Shown: positions 42,625-50,537 of the stretch, piece after piece
Position numbering within the stretch: position 1 is the first letter of the stretch
How the letters are laid out: each line of letters begins with the position of its first letter
Source of the DNA: Kribbella sp. NBC_00382
GTDB lineage: Bacteria > Actinomycetota > Actinomycetes > Propionibacteriales > Kribbellaceae
DNA: 64,000 bases
Direction of reading: 5' to 3'
Assembly: GCF_036067295.1 (NCBI RefSeq)
Contig: NZ_CP107954.1
Coordinates: 3,348,001-3,412,000 of the forward strand
Program-made: the position numbers and the translations under genes
Notes under the pieces: model-generated
Seen by the model: only the letters and a program-made list of their open reading frames with translations
Databases searched by the model: none
Told to the model about the DNA's origin: nothing

Positions 42625-43233
42625 CTACCCGCAGTGCTGGGACTTCTCGTCGGCGGTCATCGGAGCGGTCTTCTTGGTGATCAGGCCCTTGGCGTCCTTC
42701 ACCGGGCCCACCGCCTCGAACTCCTGGTACCAGATGTAGTGGTCGTAGTACTTGTCCGGGAAGTGCATCTCGTACTGTCCCTTGACCCGGCTCATCTCGG
42801 TCGCCCGTTCGATCCAGCCCTTCTCGCCCGGCCGGACATCGACGCTGTCGTCCTGGCCGACCGTGCTCGACGTCTCCCAGGTGTGCTGGTACGACGTCTC
42901 GATCGACACCTTGAACACCTCGGAGAACCCGTACTCCGCGGAGACCGACACCCCGAAGCTGTTCGACTCACCCGTCGTCTCGGACCACTTCACCGTCGAG
43001 CGCTGCAGATCAGCCGTGCAGTTGAAGACGGTGTCGCCGACCTGGTGCACGTCGCCGCGGAACGTCTCCGGCGGCCCGTACGGATGGAAGGTGCAGGTAT
43101 CGGTGCCGTTGTCGCACTTCTCCAGTAGTTCGCGACCGGTCGGCCCGTCCGCGGCGAAGGCAGGAGCCGCGGTCAGTGTGGTCGCCGCGGCCAGCAGCGC
43201 GGCGGTGGTGATGGCGGCAAAATGTTTTGGCAT
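42625..43233 (-). CDS. Secreted protein with aerolysin-like beta-hairpin character
   Basis: A 202-residue protein. A Sec signal ends at APAFA (about residue 27). After two close cysteines the mature part has long alternating Ser/Thr-hydrophobic stretches (SNSFGVSVSAEYGF, VSIETSYQHTWETSSTV) and then a WIERATEMSRVKGQYEMHF strand. This is the texture of aerolysin/ETX-MTX2 pore-forming proteins, whose amphipathic hairpins insert into membranes. Fold assignment rests on pattern only. A second secreted gene lies 38 bases upstream, same strand. Confidence 0.7.
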   Translation of the reverse strand: MPKHFAAITTAALLAAATTLTAAPAFAADGPTGRELLEKCDNGTDTCTFHPYGPPETFRGDVHQVGDTVFNCTADLQRSTVKWSETTGESNSFGVSVSAEYGFSEVFKVSIETSYQHTWETSSTVGQDDSVDVRPGEKGWIERATEMSRVKGQYEMHFPDKYYDHYIWYQEFEAVGPVKDAKGLITKKTAPMTADEKSQHCG

Positions 43234-43271
43234 GGCTCTACTTCCTCACTGTGTCGGAAAGGGATGCGGGA

Positions 43272-43799
43272 TCAGCTGAAGCCGACGGACGCGGTCCGGT
43301 CGTCGAGCATGGTGCCGACCCAGCCGGTGTTCGTCTTGAACGGCCCGTCGCGATCACCGCCGAGATCGTTCTCCGGATACAGCCAGATCTTGCAGTTCGC
43401 CCACGGCTGTACCGAACTGATCCGGTTGTGCCATTCCGGCGGGAAATTGAACTGGTAATTGATCACGCCGTCCGACCCGTCGCACAGACCCGCGCCGACC
43501 ACCGTGTAGGAGTCGCCGCCATAGTCGCGGTTGTCGAAGAACGTGCCCTGGATGACCTCGCCCTGAGCCTGCTCCGCACCCTTCGTCGAGGCCAGCCGCG
43601 CATTCTTCTGCGCTACCTGCGTACGGGCGGAGTCCAGCGCCTCGGCGAGCGTGCCGAAACACCGTGTCGTACCGGCGGAATCACCCACGCAATGCCGGGC
43701 GGACGGCTCGGCCGCCTGTGCCGATGGAATTGCCGGAATTGTCGCGGCCAATGTCAGGATACTGATTCCGGCGATCGAAATTCTTTTTCTCGCTGTCAT
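43272..43799 (-). CDS. Secreted beta/gamma-crystallin-like protein
   Basis: A 175-residue protein with a signal peptide cleaved after PSAQA (about 29), a short Cys-containing linker with an Ala-rich helix, and a C-terminal domain with FFDNRDYGGDSYTVVG and ISSVQPWANCKIWLYPENDLGG, the Greek-key pattern of crystallin/peptidase-inhibitor I36-type proteins. Four cysteines suggest two disulfides. ATG 43799 with GAGG upstream is chosen over ATG 43808. Probably co-transcribed with the aerolysin-like gene. Confidence 0.7.
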   Translation of the reverse strand: MTARKRISIAGISILTLAATIPAIPSAQAAEPSARHCVGDSAGTTRCFGTLAEALDSARTQVAQKNARLASTKGAEQAQGEVIQGTFFDNRDYGGDSYTVVGAGLCDGSDGVINYQFNFPPEWHNRISSVQPWANCKIWLYPENDLGGDRDGPFKTNTGWVGTMLDDRTASVGFS

Positions 43800-43941
43800 T
43801 TGCCTCATTTCCCGGACGCTAGCGGGAGCGCTCTCACCGGGCAATGCCGGGAACACTGACAGCCCTTGACGACGTCGGGCTGTAAAGTCACCGCGACGCA
43901 GTTGTGACATCAGGGGTGGTTTGCGCAAAACCGGAGGCGAA

Positions 43942-44283
43942 ATGGTCGATCTGGACGACATCCGGGCGGTGACCGAGGGGTTGCCGCGCAGTTATGAGGT
44001 CATAGTGCGCGACCGGATCAAGTTCCGGGTCGGGCGGATCGTGTACCTCGCGCTGTCCCGCGACGAGAAGCAGATGGGCATCGGCTTCCCGAAGGAGGAG
44101 CGCGCGGCGGCGATCGCGGCGTACCCGGAGAAGTTCCTGCCGCCCAGCAAGGCCGACGAGCGGTACAAGTGGATCGAGGTCAACCTCGCCGTGCTCGACG
44201 AGGAGGAGTTGCGCGAGCTCATCCTGGAGGCCTGGCGGATGTGCGTGCCCAGAAAGGTGGCCGCCGAATACTTCGGCGAGTGA
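43942..44283 (+). CDS. MmcQ/YjbR-family DNA-binding-fold protein
   Basis: A 113-residue protein with the YjbR pattern: LPRSYEVIVRDRIKFRVGRI, the central KQMGIGFPKEER and KYKW-like RYKWIEVNLAVLDEEEL. RBS CGGAGG precedes ATG 43942. The role of this family is unclear despite the annotation as DNA binding. Confidence 0.85.
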   Translation: MVDLDDIRAVTEGLPRSYEVIVRDRIKFRVGRIVYLALSRDEKQMGIGFPKEERAAAIAAYPEKFLPPSKADERYKWIEVNLAVLDEEELRELILEAWRMCVPRKVAAEYFGE

Positions 44284-44412
44284 CCAAACGGGGGCCTAGG
44301 GCAACAAAAGCCGCTTCGCGGTAGGGGTGGCGGGATCGGTTGTCATCCCTGGGGATGATTCCGGGGCTCCCAGGGGGCGACTTGAGTCACGTCCGAACCG
44401 TTCCCGGGGAGG

Positions 44413-44559
44413 ATGGAAACCCAGGCTTTCCCCGGCAGGCTTGAAGGTATGACCGGGGACTTCTTGCCACAACGCCGCCAGGCGTCGCTACTTGCTCAAC
44501 TGCTCACCATCGTCGTGCTCATCGCCGCCGCCATCGGCGGCTGGTACCTCCTGAGCTGA
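44413..44559 (+). CDS. Small single-pass membrane peptide (48 or 36 aa)
   Basis: From ATG 44413 or in-frame ATG 44449 the frame gives a short basic segment (PQRRQASL) and one strong membrane helix (LLTIVVLIAAAIGGWYLL) ending in a stop at 44557-44559. Neither start has a well-spaced RBS (GGGGAGG abuts the first; GAAGG is three bases from the second). The helix is too good to ignore, but expression is unproved. Confidence 0.45.
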   Translation: METQAFPGRLEGMTGDFLPQRRQASLLAQLLTIVVLIAAAIGGWYLLS

Positions 44560-44616
44560 CGCCGGCGCAGCCTGGCTGACCTGACGCCAGGCCAGCACGA
44601 CCTGCTGACCTGACCG

Positions 44617-45354
44617 TCAGCCCTCCCAGCGCACCTCGGCCTCGCCGGGCCGGACGACGCCCGCCTCGTAGGCGACGACGACCGCCTGGACCCGGCTCGA
44701 CAGGCCGAGCTTGGACAGCACGCTGCTGACGTGGGTCTTCACCGTGGTCTCGCTGACGAAGAGCTTCGTCGCCAGGTCGCGGTTGGACAGCCCGCGCGCC
44801 ATCCAGACCAGGATCTCGCGCTCGCGCTCACTCAACTGCGCGAGCGGCCCGGCCCAGCGTCCGGCGGGCGCCGGCGCCGAGTCGGCGGGACCGCTGCCGA
44901 CCTGCCGCTCCAGCTCCACGCACCGCTCGAGCAGCACCCGCGTCGACGCCGGGTCGACCAACGAGTCGCCGCGATGCACCGCCCGCACCGCCGACACCAG
45001 CAGATCCGGATCGGTGTCCTTGAGCAGGAATCCCGAAGCACCAGCCCGTACTGCGCTCAGCACGTAGGCCTCGTCATCGAAGGTCGTCAGCACCAGCACG
45101 GCGGGCCGATTCCGGCCGGACTCCTTCGCGGCCTTGGTGATCCGCTCGGTCGCCTCCAGCCCGTCCATCACCGGCATCCGGATGTCCATCAGCACGACGT
45201 CCGGGTCGTACTGCGCGATCATCCGGATCGCCTCCTCGCCGTCGCCGGCCTGCGCCACCGTGGTCAGGTCGGGCTCGTGGTCGAGGATCATCGCCAGGCC
45301 CATCCGGATCACGCCCTGGTCGTCGGCCACCAGGATCCTGATCTTCTCCGTCAC
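44617..45354 (-). CDS. NarL-family response regulator
   Basis: A 245-residue regulator. The receiver domain has RILVADDQ, the phospho-acceptor Asp in VLMDIRMPVMDG, VLTTFDDE and FLLKD. The C-terminal LuxR helix-turn-helix has LSEREREILVWMARGLSNRDLA and VKTHVSSVLSKLGL. GTG 45354 overlaps the kinase stop (GTGA) and puts the receiver start at the usual place; ATGs at 45372 and 45387 are alternatives. It pairs with the kinase upstream. Confidence 0.93.
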   Translation of the reverse strand: MTEKIRILVADDQGVIRMGLAMILDHEPDLTTVAQAGDGEEAIRMIAQYDPDVVLMDIRMPVMDGLEATERITKAAKESGRNRPAVLVLTTFDDEAYVLSAVRAGASGFLLKDTDPDLLVSAVRAVHRGDSLVDPASTRVLLERCVELERQVGSGPADSAPAPAGRWAGPLAQLSEREREILVWMARGLSNRDLATKLFVSETTVKTHVSSVLSKLGLSSRVQAVVVAYEAGVVRPGEAEVRWEG

Positions 45355-46691
45355 CTCTGCGGCGGCAACCATGCCTGCACTCTCCATCCACCCAGTGGTC
45401 CGGCGGCGACGGTCAGTGTGCCGCCACTCGCGTGCGCGCGCTCGCGCATTCCGATCAGTCCGTTGCCGCGGCCGCTCTCCTGCCGCCGGGCGGTCTCCAG
45501 CACGTTCACCGGCGGTGGCCCGCCGCTGCCGTTGTCGTCGATGGTGAGCAACTCACCCTGCGGTCCACTCTGCCAGCTCACATGCGCGGCAGTGGCCTTC
45601 GCATGCACCATCACATTCGTCAGCGCTTCCTGAATGATCCGTACTGCGGTCAGGTCGGTGGCCGAGGTGAGCTGCCGGCTGCGGGTCGGCAGTTGCATGG
45701 TCACGTCGATCCCGACGGCCTTGAGCCGGTCGCCCATCCGCGCGACGTCGGCCAGGTCGGGTACCGGCGCGGTCAACGCACTCGCGCCCGGCGCGGCGGT
45801 GTTCAGCACTCGCACGGTCTCCCGCATCGCGGTCAGCGCTTCGCGGCCGCTGGCGGCGATCCACCGTACGGCCTCCCGTAGTGCCTCTGGCTTCTGGTCG
45901 GCGACGCGGTCTGCCGCTTGCGCACGGATCACCACCGCGCTCATGTGGTGCGATACGACGTCGTGCAGGTCGCGGGCGATCCTGGTCCGCTCGGCCGCCG
46001 CGGCACGCTCGGCCTCGATGGTCCGGAGCCGGACCAGGGCCGTGTTGCGTTGCTCCATCACCAGCAGGCTCTTGCGCCGGCGCAGCGCGTTGGCGCCGAG
46101 CAGGACCATGCCGCAGATCAGGGCTTCGGCGAAGACGAACAGGGACAGGTCGATGTAGTCGTACAGGCTGTAGGGGTCGCGGGGGAGGCCCGCGTAGCGA
46201 TCGCCGTACTTGTAGACGCTGGGCGGGGCGTGGCTCATCACGATCGCGACGACGGCCGGCAGCCCGATCATCAGCGCGGCCAGGCTGCCCATCGTGAAGA
46301 ACAGACAGGTGAACCGGCGTACTCCGCTCGCTGCCGCGAGATAACCGATCACCAGCAACGGTACGAGGTGCAGCTCCGACTGCAACGCGGCGTCGCTGAT
46401 CGCGGGCGCGCGGAAGATGCTCAGCCCGATCTGCTCCGCCAGCCCGGTCTCCGCCGCCGCGTAGACGAGCGGATAGCAGATCGACACGATGAGCAGCGTC
46501 ATCCGCGGCACCATCCGGGCGATCGCGATCGTCAGTACCAGGAACATCCCAGTGACCACGGAGACGCTCGGATTCTTCGGCCGCAGGATGCTGCTGTTGA
46601 TCACCGCGAGCCCGGCGAACCAGACAACGCCGACCAGCGCGGCCAGCAGGATGTCCTGCTGCCACGCCTGAAGCCGTCGCCATGAGCTCAC
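45351..46691 (-). CDS. Sensor histidine kinase, NarL-partner type
   Basis: A 446-residue kinase with about six to seven membrane helices in the N-terminal 210 residues and hardly any extracellular loop. A HisKA_3 dimerisation domain follows with the phospho-acceptor His in RIARDLHDVVSHH. The ATPase domain has EALTNVMVHA (N box), DDNGSGG (G1) and GNGLIGMRERAHASGG (G2). GTG start 46691. Signal unknown; the many helices suggest membrane sensing. Confidence 0.93.
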   Translation of the reverse strand: MSSWRRLQAWQQDILLAALVGVVWFAGLAVINSSILRPKNPSVSVVTGMFLVLTIAIARMVPRMTLLIVSICYPLVYAAAETGLAEQIGLSIFRAPAISDAALQSELHLVPLLVIGYLAAASGVRRFTCLFFTMGSLAALMIGLPAVVAIVMSHAPPSVYKYGDRYAGLPRDPYSLYDYIDLSLFVFAEALICGMVLLGANALRRRKSLLVMEQRNTALVRLRTIEAERAAAAERTRIARDLHDVVSHHMSAVVIRAQAADRVADQKPEALREAVRWIAASGREALTAMRETVRVLNTAAPGASALTAPVPDLADVARMGDRLKAVGIDVTMQLPTRSRQLTSATDLTAVRIIQEALTNVMVHAKATAAHVSWQSGPQGELLTIDDNGSGGPPPVNVLETARRQESGRGNGLIGMRERAHASGGTLTVAAGPLGGWRVQAWLPPQR

Positions 46692-46786
46692 CTTGCCGTC
46701 ACCTAGCTGAGCGTAGTCGTGGGTGACAATTTTCGGCTCCTGCGCCAGGAGGGGTGGTTTTCTCCAACTTTTGGATGAGACCGGGC

Positions 46787-46842
46787 GTCGGACCTGATAC
46801 CCAGGTCCGACTTAAGGCTGTCCGAGACGGTCCCTGGGACCG
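46787..46842. promoter_or_regulatory. Two palindromes upstream of the vanY-like gene
   Basis: gtcggacct (46787-46795) pairs with aggtccgac (46803-46811) across seven bases, and cggtccc-t-gggaccg (46828-46842) is a perfect 15-base palindrome sharing the GGTCC/GGACC core. Both lie between the kinase gene and the divergent carboxypeptidase gene and could be operators. Confidence 0.5.
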
Positions 46843-46878
46843 ATGTGGCGAACCCGCCGAACCGAGAGGCTGTACCCC

Positions 46879-47589
46879 ATGACCAACGACCTGCCGCCGC
46901 GTCGCCCGTTCTCGGTGCGAGCCCGGTTGCTGTCTGTCACCGGGGTGGTTGTCGTCGCTTCGCTGCTGATCTGGCACGCCCAGGTGATCGACCTGCTGTC
47001 CTTCGACTCCGACGCCGACAAGCAGCCGGTGGTCGCGGGCGGGCCGAACGGCTCACCGCCACCGGCGCCACCGACGCGCAAGCCGGTCAGGAAGACGGCG
47101 GCGCCGGTCGAGACGCCGACGTCGGAGTCCAAGCCGAAGAAGACGCCGTCGCCCGAGGCGACCAAATCCAGCCGCAACGAAGAGAAGACGCAGTACTCCG
47201 AGGAGAGCATCGAGGGCCTCGGCCCTGTCCTGCGCGGCCGGCTGCGCAAGGCGATGGCCGTCGCGAAGGCTCAAGGGGTGCCGATGCGGATCAACTCCGG
47301 CCGCCGCAGCGCCACCAAGCAGCAACGACTCTTCGACGAGGCGCTCCAGAAGTACGGGTCGTACAAGGCAGCCATCCGCTGGGTGCTGCCGCCGGACAAG
47401 TCGGAGCACGTGCACGGCCGGGCCGTCGACATCGCTCCGCAGCCGGCGATGGCGTGGCTGGAACGGGTCGGCTGGAAGTACGGGATCTGCCGCGTCTATG
47501 AGAACGAGCCATGGCACTTCGAGGCGCTGCGGGCGCCCGGCAGGAAGTGCCCCCCATTGCAGACCAGCTCAGCCGCCGAGCTCGGCTGA
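46879..47589 (+). CDS. VanY-type D-Ala-D-Ala carboxypeptidase, membrane-anchored
   Basis: A 236-residue protein: an N-terminal membrane helix (about 18-36), a Pro/Lys/Thr-rich wall-spanning linker (about 55-100) and an M15B peptidase domain with RINSGRRSATKQQRLFDEAL, zinc motif SEHVHGRAVDI and the closing PWHFE. It should trim peptidoglycan stem peptides outside the membrane. Divergent from a NarL-type two-component pair 187 bases away, which may control it. A GyrA-like small gene follows 26 bases later. Confidence 0.9.
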   Translation: MTNDLPPRRPFSVRARLLSVTGVVVVASLLIWHAQVIDLLSFDSDADKQPVVAGGPNGSPPPAPPTRKPVRKTAAPVETPTSESKPKKTPSPEATKSSRNEEKTQYSEESIEGLGPVLRGRLRKAMAVAKAQGVPMRINSGRRSATKQQRLFDEALQKYGSYKAAIRWVLPPDKSEHVHGRAVDIAPQPAMAWLERVGWKYGICRVYENEPWHFEALRAPGRKCPPLQTSSAAELG

Positions 47590-47615
47590 CCACCACCGAA
47601 TCAGGAGCGCAACTG

Positions 47616-47987
47616 ATGACGATGACATATGCCCTGCCGGCCACCCGGCGAGCCAACCGCAACCGCCACTCCGTACCGACGCTGTGGCGTCAGGTGATCC
47701 GGGGTGCCGCCAAGGACGAGCAGGTCGAGCCGGATCGGTCGGCGCACACGCAACTGGAGATCTACGAGGGCGTGCTGACCGCGTTCGAGCGGCGGACCGA
47801 GGTACTGCGGACGATCGACGGCGCCTCCGACCGGCTGACCGCCGTGCTCCGGATCCGTCAGCTGCTCGGCGTCAGCCAGCTGCAGGCGACCGCGATCCTC
47901 GAGCTGCAGGCGCAGGGCTTCAGCATCGCCTCGCGCGACCGGGTCGCCCACCGCGCGGCCGAGCTGCGTTCGGCACTGAACCGCTAA
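47616..47987 (+). CDS. Free-standing GyrA coiled-coil/C-gate-like small protein
   Basis: A 123-residue protein. A basic Thr/Arg-rich N-terminus is followed by EGVLTAFERRTEVLRTI, then LTAVLRIRQLLGVSQLQATAILELQ, then a helix with RDRVAHRAAEL. This order (helix, LxExxLSxxQAxAILxMQ, helix) is that of the long coiled coil and C-gate of DNA gyrase subunit A. Active-site Tyr, winged helix and beta-pinwheel are all absent. RBS AGGAG precedes ATG 47616. It could be a gyrase-binding modulator or a domesticated fragment; function unknown. Confidence 0.75.
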   Translation: MTMTYALPATRRANRNRHSVPTLWRQVIRGAAKDEQVEPDRSAHTQLEIYEGVLTAFERRTEVLRTIDGASDRLTAVLRIRQLLGVSQLQATAILELQAQGFSIASRDRVAHRAAELRSALNR

Positions 47988-48031
47988 GACTTTTCTCCCA
48001 GGTAGTCCGATGAAACGAAATCACTGAAAGG

Positions 48032-48130
48032 AGGGGGTTGTGCCACCGGCCACGGCCGGCCAGGTACGGGCGCTGCTGAGGGGCCCCGCCCAGACCTGGC
48101 CGGCCGTGCACCGTTGTGGCGCAACCCCCT
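48032..48130. ncRNA. Long, nearly perfect 99-nt hairpin
   Basis: Outer arms 48032-48046 and 48116-48130 pair over 15 bases with one G-U. Inner arms cacggccggccaggt (48051-48065) and acctggccggccgtg (48094-48108) pair perfectly over 15, and gggcg (48068-48072) pairs with cgccc (48087-48091). It lies between convergent genes. A terminator this long is unusual, so a stable RNA or a recombination/transposition-derived element is also possible. Confidence 0.6.
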
Positions 48131-48137
48131 CGGGACC

Positions 48138-48192
48138 GTCAGCCGTCGAGGGCTCGGTCAGCCGTCGACGGGTGGCTCGGTCAGCCGTTGAG
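48138..48192. repeat. Three copies of gtcagccgt(c/t)ga
   Basis: Copies begin at 48138, 48157 and 48180, spaced 19 and 23 bases. The third contains the stop codon of the minus-strand gene that ends at 48181. The unit looks like repeated duplication of that gene's 3' end. Confidence 0.6.
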
Positions 48193-48570
48193 GAGTGCGA
48201 GGAGGGCTTCGGCGTACGCCTGCTCGGCGTCGTCCGACGGGTAGCGGCGGCCCTCGGTCAGTACGACGGCATAGCCGCCCGGTACCGCCTCGAGCTGCTG
48301 GAAGTGGGTGCCGAGCAGCGCGCGCAGTTGCTCCTCGCGCGGCAGCCAGATCACCTCCCGCTGCTCAATGCTGTCGAGCGCCCACTCGGTCGTGCCGTTG
48401 AACCCGATCACCTTGCCGCCCGGGTAGTCGTGCACCTCAACCGTCATGTCGCTGACGACGAACACATCGTCGTCCATCTCCCGGTCCGGTACGACGAACC
48501 GGTCGCCGGCACCGGGCACCCACAAGGCCCCGGCCTTCCGCAACCTCCGTGCCTGCTCAACCGTGATCAC
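48181..48570 (-). CDS. Hypothetical protein, actinobacterial
   Basis: A 129-residue acidic protein beginning ITVEQARRLRKAGALWVPG, with EVHDYPGGKVIGFNGTTEWAL and a C-terminal helix ending in ALLALLNG. GTG 48570 follows GGAGGG; a GTG seven codons earlier has no RBS. No function recognised. Confidence 0.7.
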   Translation of the reverse strand: MITVEQARRLRKAGALWVPGAGDRFVVPDREMDDDVFVVSDMTVEVHDYPGGKVIGFNGTTEWALDSIEQREVIWLPREEQLRALLGTHFQQLEAVPGGYAVVLTEGRRYPSDDAEQAYAEALLALLNG

Positions 48571-48680
48571 GCTTCCATCGTCCCTCCGCACGCCAAGGGA
48601 TCAAATGCCCGTGTCACCAGCCGGACCGCTGCGGTCGACTTCGGGCGTCATCGACCGGACTGCGGGCGACAGTCCGAGCG

Positions 48681-49388
48681 TCAGTGGGTGGACCGCCAGT
48701 ACTGCTTTCGGTCGCGGTCGCGGACGACGTAGTCGAGCTTGGCGAGCTCCAGCCGGAGCTCTCGCAGGTCGGCCTTGCCCTTGTCGCCCTGGTCGAACGC
48801 CTTCGACCGAGCCTTCAGTACTGCGTTCGCCGCGGGCAGCAGGTCCGGATCGTCCTCGACCCAGCGCCGGAACTCGCTCCCATGCGGATCACCGGCATCC
48901 GACCACGGGTACCCGTGAGCGCGGAACGCCGCCGGAATCGCCTTCCGCGGCCCCGCGCCCAGCTCATCGTGCTTCTCCCGGGCCAACTCCGCCGACCGGC
49001 TGTCCTGCAGCACGATCTCCTTGCCGTCCAGGAACGCGACCGCGACCTTCTCCCGCGGCACCCGGGTGGTCCGCTGGTTCTTCAGGAACTCGACCTCGGT
49101 GTTGCTGATCGTCGTCTTGAGCGTGTCCTCCAGTGCCATCGCCGCGAGCAGGACCCCGCCGAGCAGTCCGATCGCGAGACAGATCACGAGCACCCACCAG
49201 CCGTCCCATCGCGAGATGAGCTCGAACGGACCTTGGAACGGCACCCACTGCTGCCTGGCCGCCCAGTCGGCGATCCGGGGCAGGAAGAAGCCGAGGACCA
49301 GCCCGAGCAGCGGCAGCCCGCCGTACAGGACGAGCTTGTCGGTCGTGGAGTGACCGATCACCGTCTTCGTGGTGGAATCCGTGCTCAT
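48681..49388 (-). CDS. YqeB-like membrane protein
   Basis: A 235-residue protein with two membrane helices (about 20-40 and 68-90) framing an outward segment with VPFQGPFELISRWDGWW, then a cytosolic part with EVEFLKNQRTTRVPREKVAVAFLDG, as in the YqeB family. The C-terminal half is Asp/Lys-rich and helical. Function unknown. Confidence 0.75.
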   Translation of the reverse strand: MSTDSTTKTVIGHSTTDKLVLYGGLPLLGLVLGFFLPRIADWAARQQWVPFQGPFELISRWDGWWVLVICLAIGLLGGVLLAAMALEDTLKTTISNTEVEFLKNQRTTRVPREKVAVAFLDGKEIVLQDSRSAELAREKHDELGAGPRKAIPAAFRAHGYPWSDAGDPHGSEFRRWVEDDPDLLPAANAVLKARSKAFDQGDKGKADLRELRLELAKLDYVVRDRDRKQYWRSTH

Positions 49389-49513
49389 CTCCCGCTCCGC
49401 TCCGGCCGCATGAGGCCGAAATTAGCAGCGCGCGGGCGGCGTACGGGGTGACTTTGGTAGCGGGCTGACCGTTCCTTGGTCGCTTTCTGGCCGGTTCGGA
49501 CGCGGGTGGCACG

Positions 49514-50536
49514 ATGCTGGACATGACTGATGGCATCTGGCTGCGCTTCCTGTCCGGTCCCGAGATCGACTCGCTCGGGCTGACCCGGCTGGAGATCGTC
49601 GACGCGGTCGAGGCGGCCGTGCGCGATCACGGCGAGGGCGAGACGAGCTTCGAGCCGCGGGTGCATCTGATGCCGGACAACGGCGGGATCGGGCACTTCA
49701 ACGTGCTGCGCGGGCACCTCAATCGGCTTGGTGAGCACGGCATCAGCGGGGTGAAGGTGGTCGGCGACTTCGTGCCGAACTACCAGGTCGGGTTGCCGAG
49801 CGAGCTGGCGATGGCGACGCTGTTCGATCCGACTACCGGCGTACCGCTGGCGGTGCTGGACGCGACGATGATCACGGCCGCGCGGACCGGCGCGATGACG
49901 ACGGTGGGTGCGCGGTACCTGGCCCGGCGGGACAGCAAGGTGCTGGCGCATGCCGGCGCTCGCGGTACTGCGTGGTGGAACGTCACGATGCTCGACGACC
50001 TCTTCGACCTGGACGAGATCCGGGTGACGTCGCGGCGGCCGGAGTCGCGGGAGAAGTTCGCGGCGGAGTTGTCATCGGAGCTCTCCACGCCGGTACGGGT
50101 CTTCGCGACCGCGGAGGAGGCGTTCGACGGCGCCGACGTGATCGTCGAGGCGACGAGGCTAATGGAGCCCGAGCCGCTGCTCCGTACTGCTGCGGTGCGC
50201 CCCGGCGCCTTCGTCGTCCCCTACGGAACGGTCAGCGCCGTCGAGCTAGACCTGCTGGACGTGATGGACAAGGTGGTCGTCGACGACTGGCGCGAGGCCC
50301 AATCCGGTACCTTCGGCGCCCTCCGCCGGCACGTCGACACCGGCCGCCTGTCACCTGAGACCCTGTACGCCGAACTAGGTCAGATCGTCGCCGGCCACAA
50401 ACCCGGCCGCGAATCCGATGCCGAACGCAACCTCTTCTGGCACCGAGGTCTGTCCCTCTTGGACGTAGCCATCGCCCACCTGATCCTCCGCCGAGCCGAG
50501 TCAGCCGACGTCGGCACGATGCTCAGATTCCACTGA
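49514..50536 (+). CDS. Ornithine cyclodeaminase/mu-crystallin family protein, divergent
   Basis: A 340-residue protein of the OCD/mu-crystallin family. Substrate-side residues appear kept: Arg in FEPRVHLMP, Lys in SGVKVVGDF, Arg in TAARTGAMT. The nucleotide loop reads HAGARGTAWW instead of a normal GxGxQA, and the position of the catalytic Asp (usually GADxPGKxEL) reads YGTVSAVEL. So it may bind a cofactor or substrate differently. ATG 49523 is an alternative start. The lyase-like gene begins two bases after its stop. Confidence 0.85.
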   Translation: MLDMTDGIWLRFLSGPEIDSLGLTRLEIVDAVEAAVRDHGEGETSFEPRVHLMPDNGGIGHFNVLRGHLNRLGEHGISGVKVVGDFVPNYQVGLPSELAMATLFDPTTGVPLAVLDATMITAARTGAMTTVGARYLARRDSKVLAHAGARGTAWWNVTMLDDLFDLDEIRVTSRRPESREKFAAELSSELSTPVRVFATAEEAFDGADVIVEATRLMEPEPLLRTAAVRPGAFVVPYGTVSAVELDLLDVMDKVVVDDWREAQSGTFGALRRHVDTGRLSPETLYAELGQIVAGHKPGRESDAERNLFWHRGLSLLDVAIAHLILRRAESADVGTMLRFH

Positions 50537-50537
50537 C

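Noticed and set aside
46842..47501. Alternative frame through the vanY-like gene
   Set aside because: The M15B zinc motifs and membrane helix are all in the frame starting at 46879; the other frame is Arg/Gly-rich noise.
48040..48732. Gene starting at a GTG with GGAGG inside the long hairpin
   Set aside because: The frame runs antisense through a well-formed minus-strand gene and its protein is Arg/Ala-rich without any domain; the RBS match is likely incidental.
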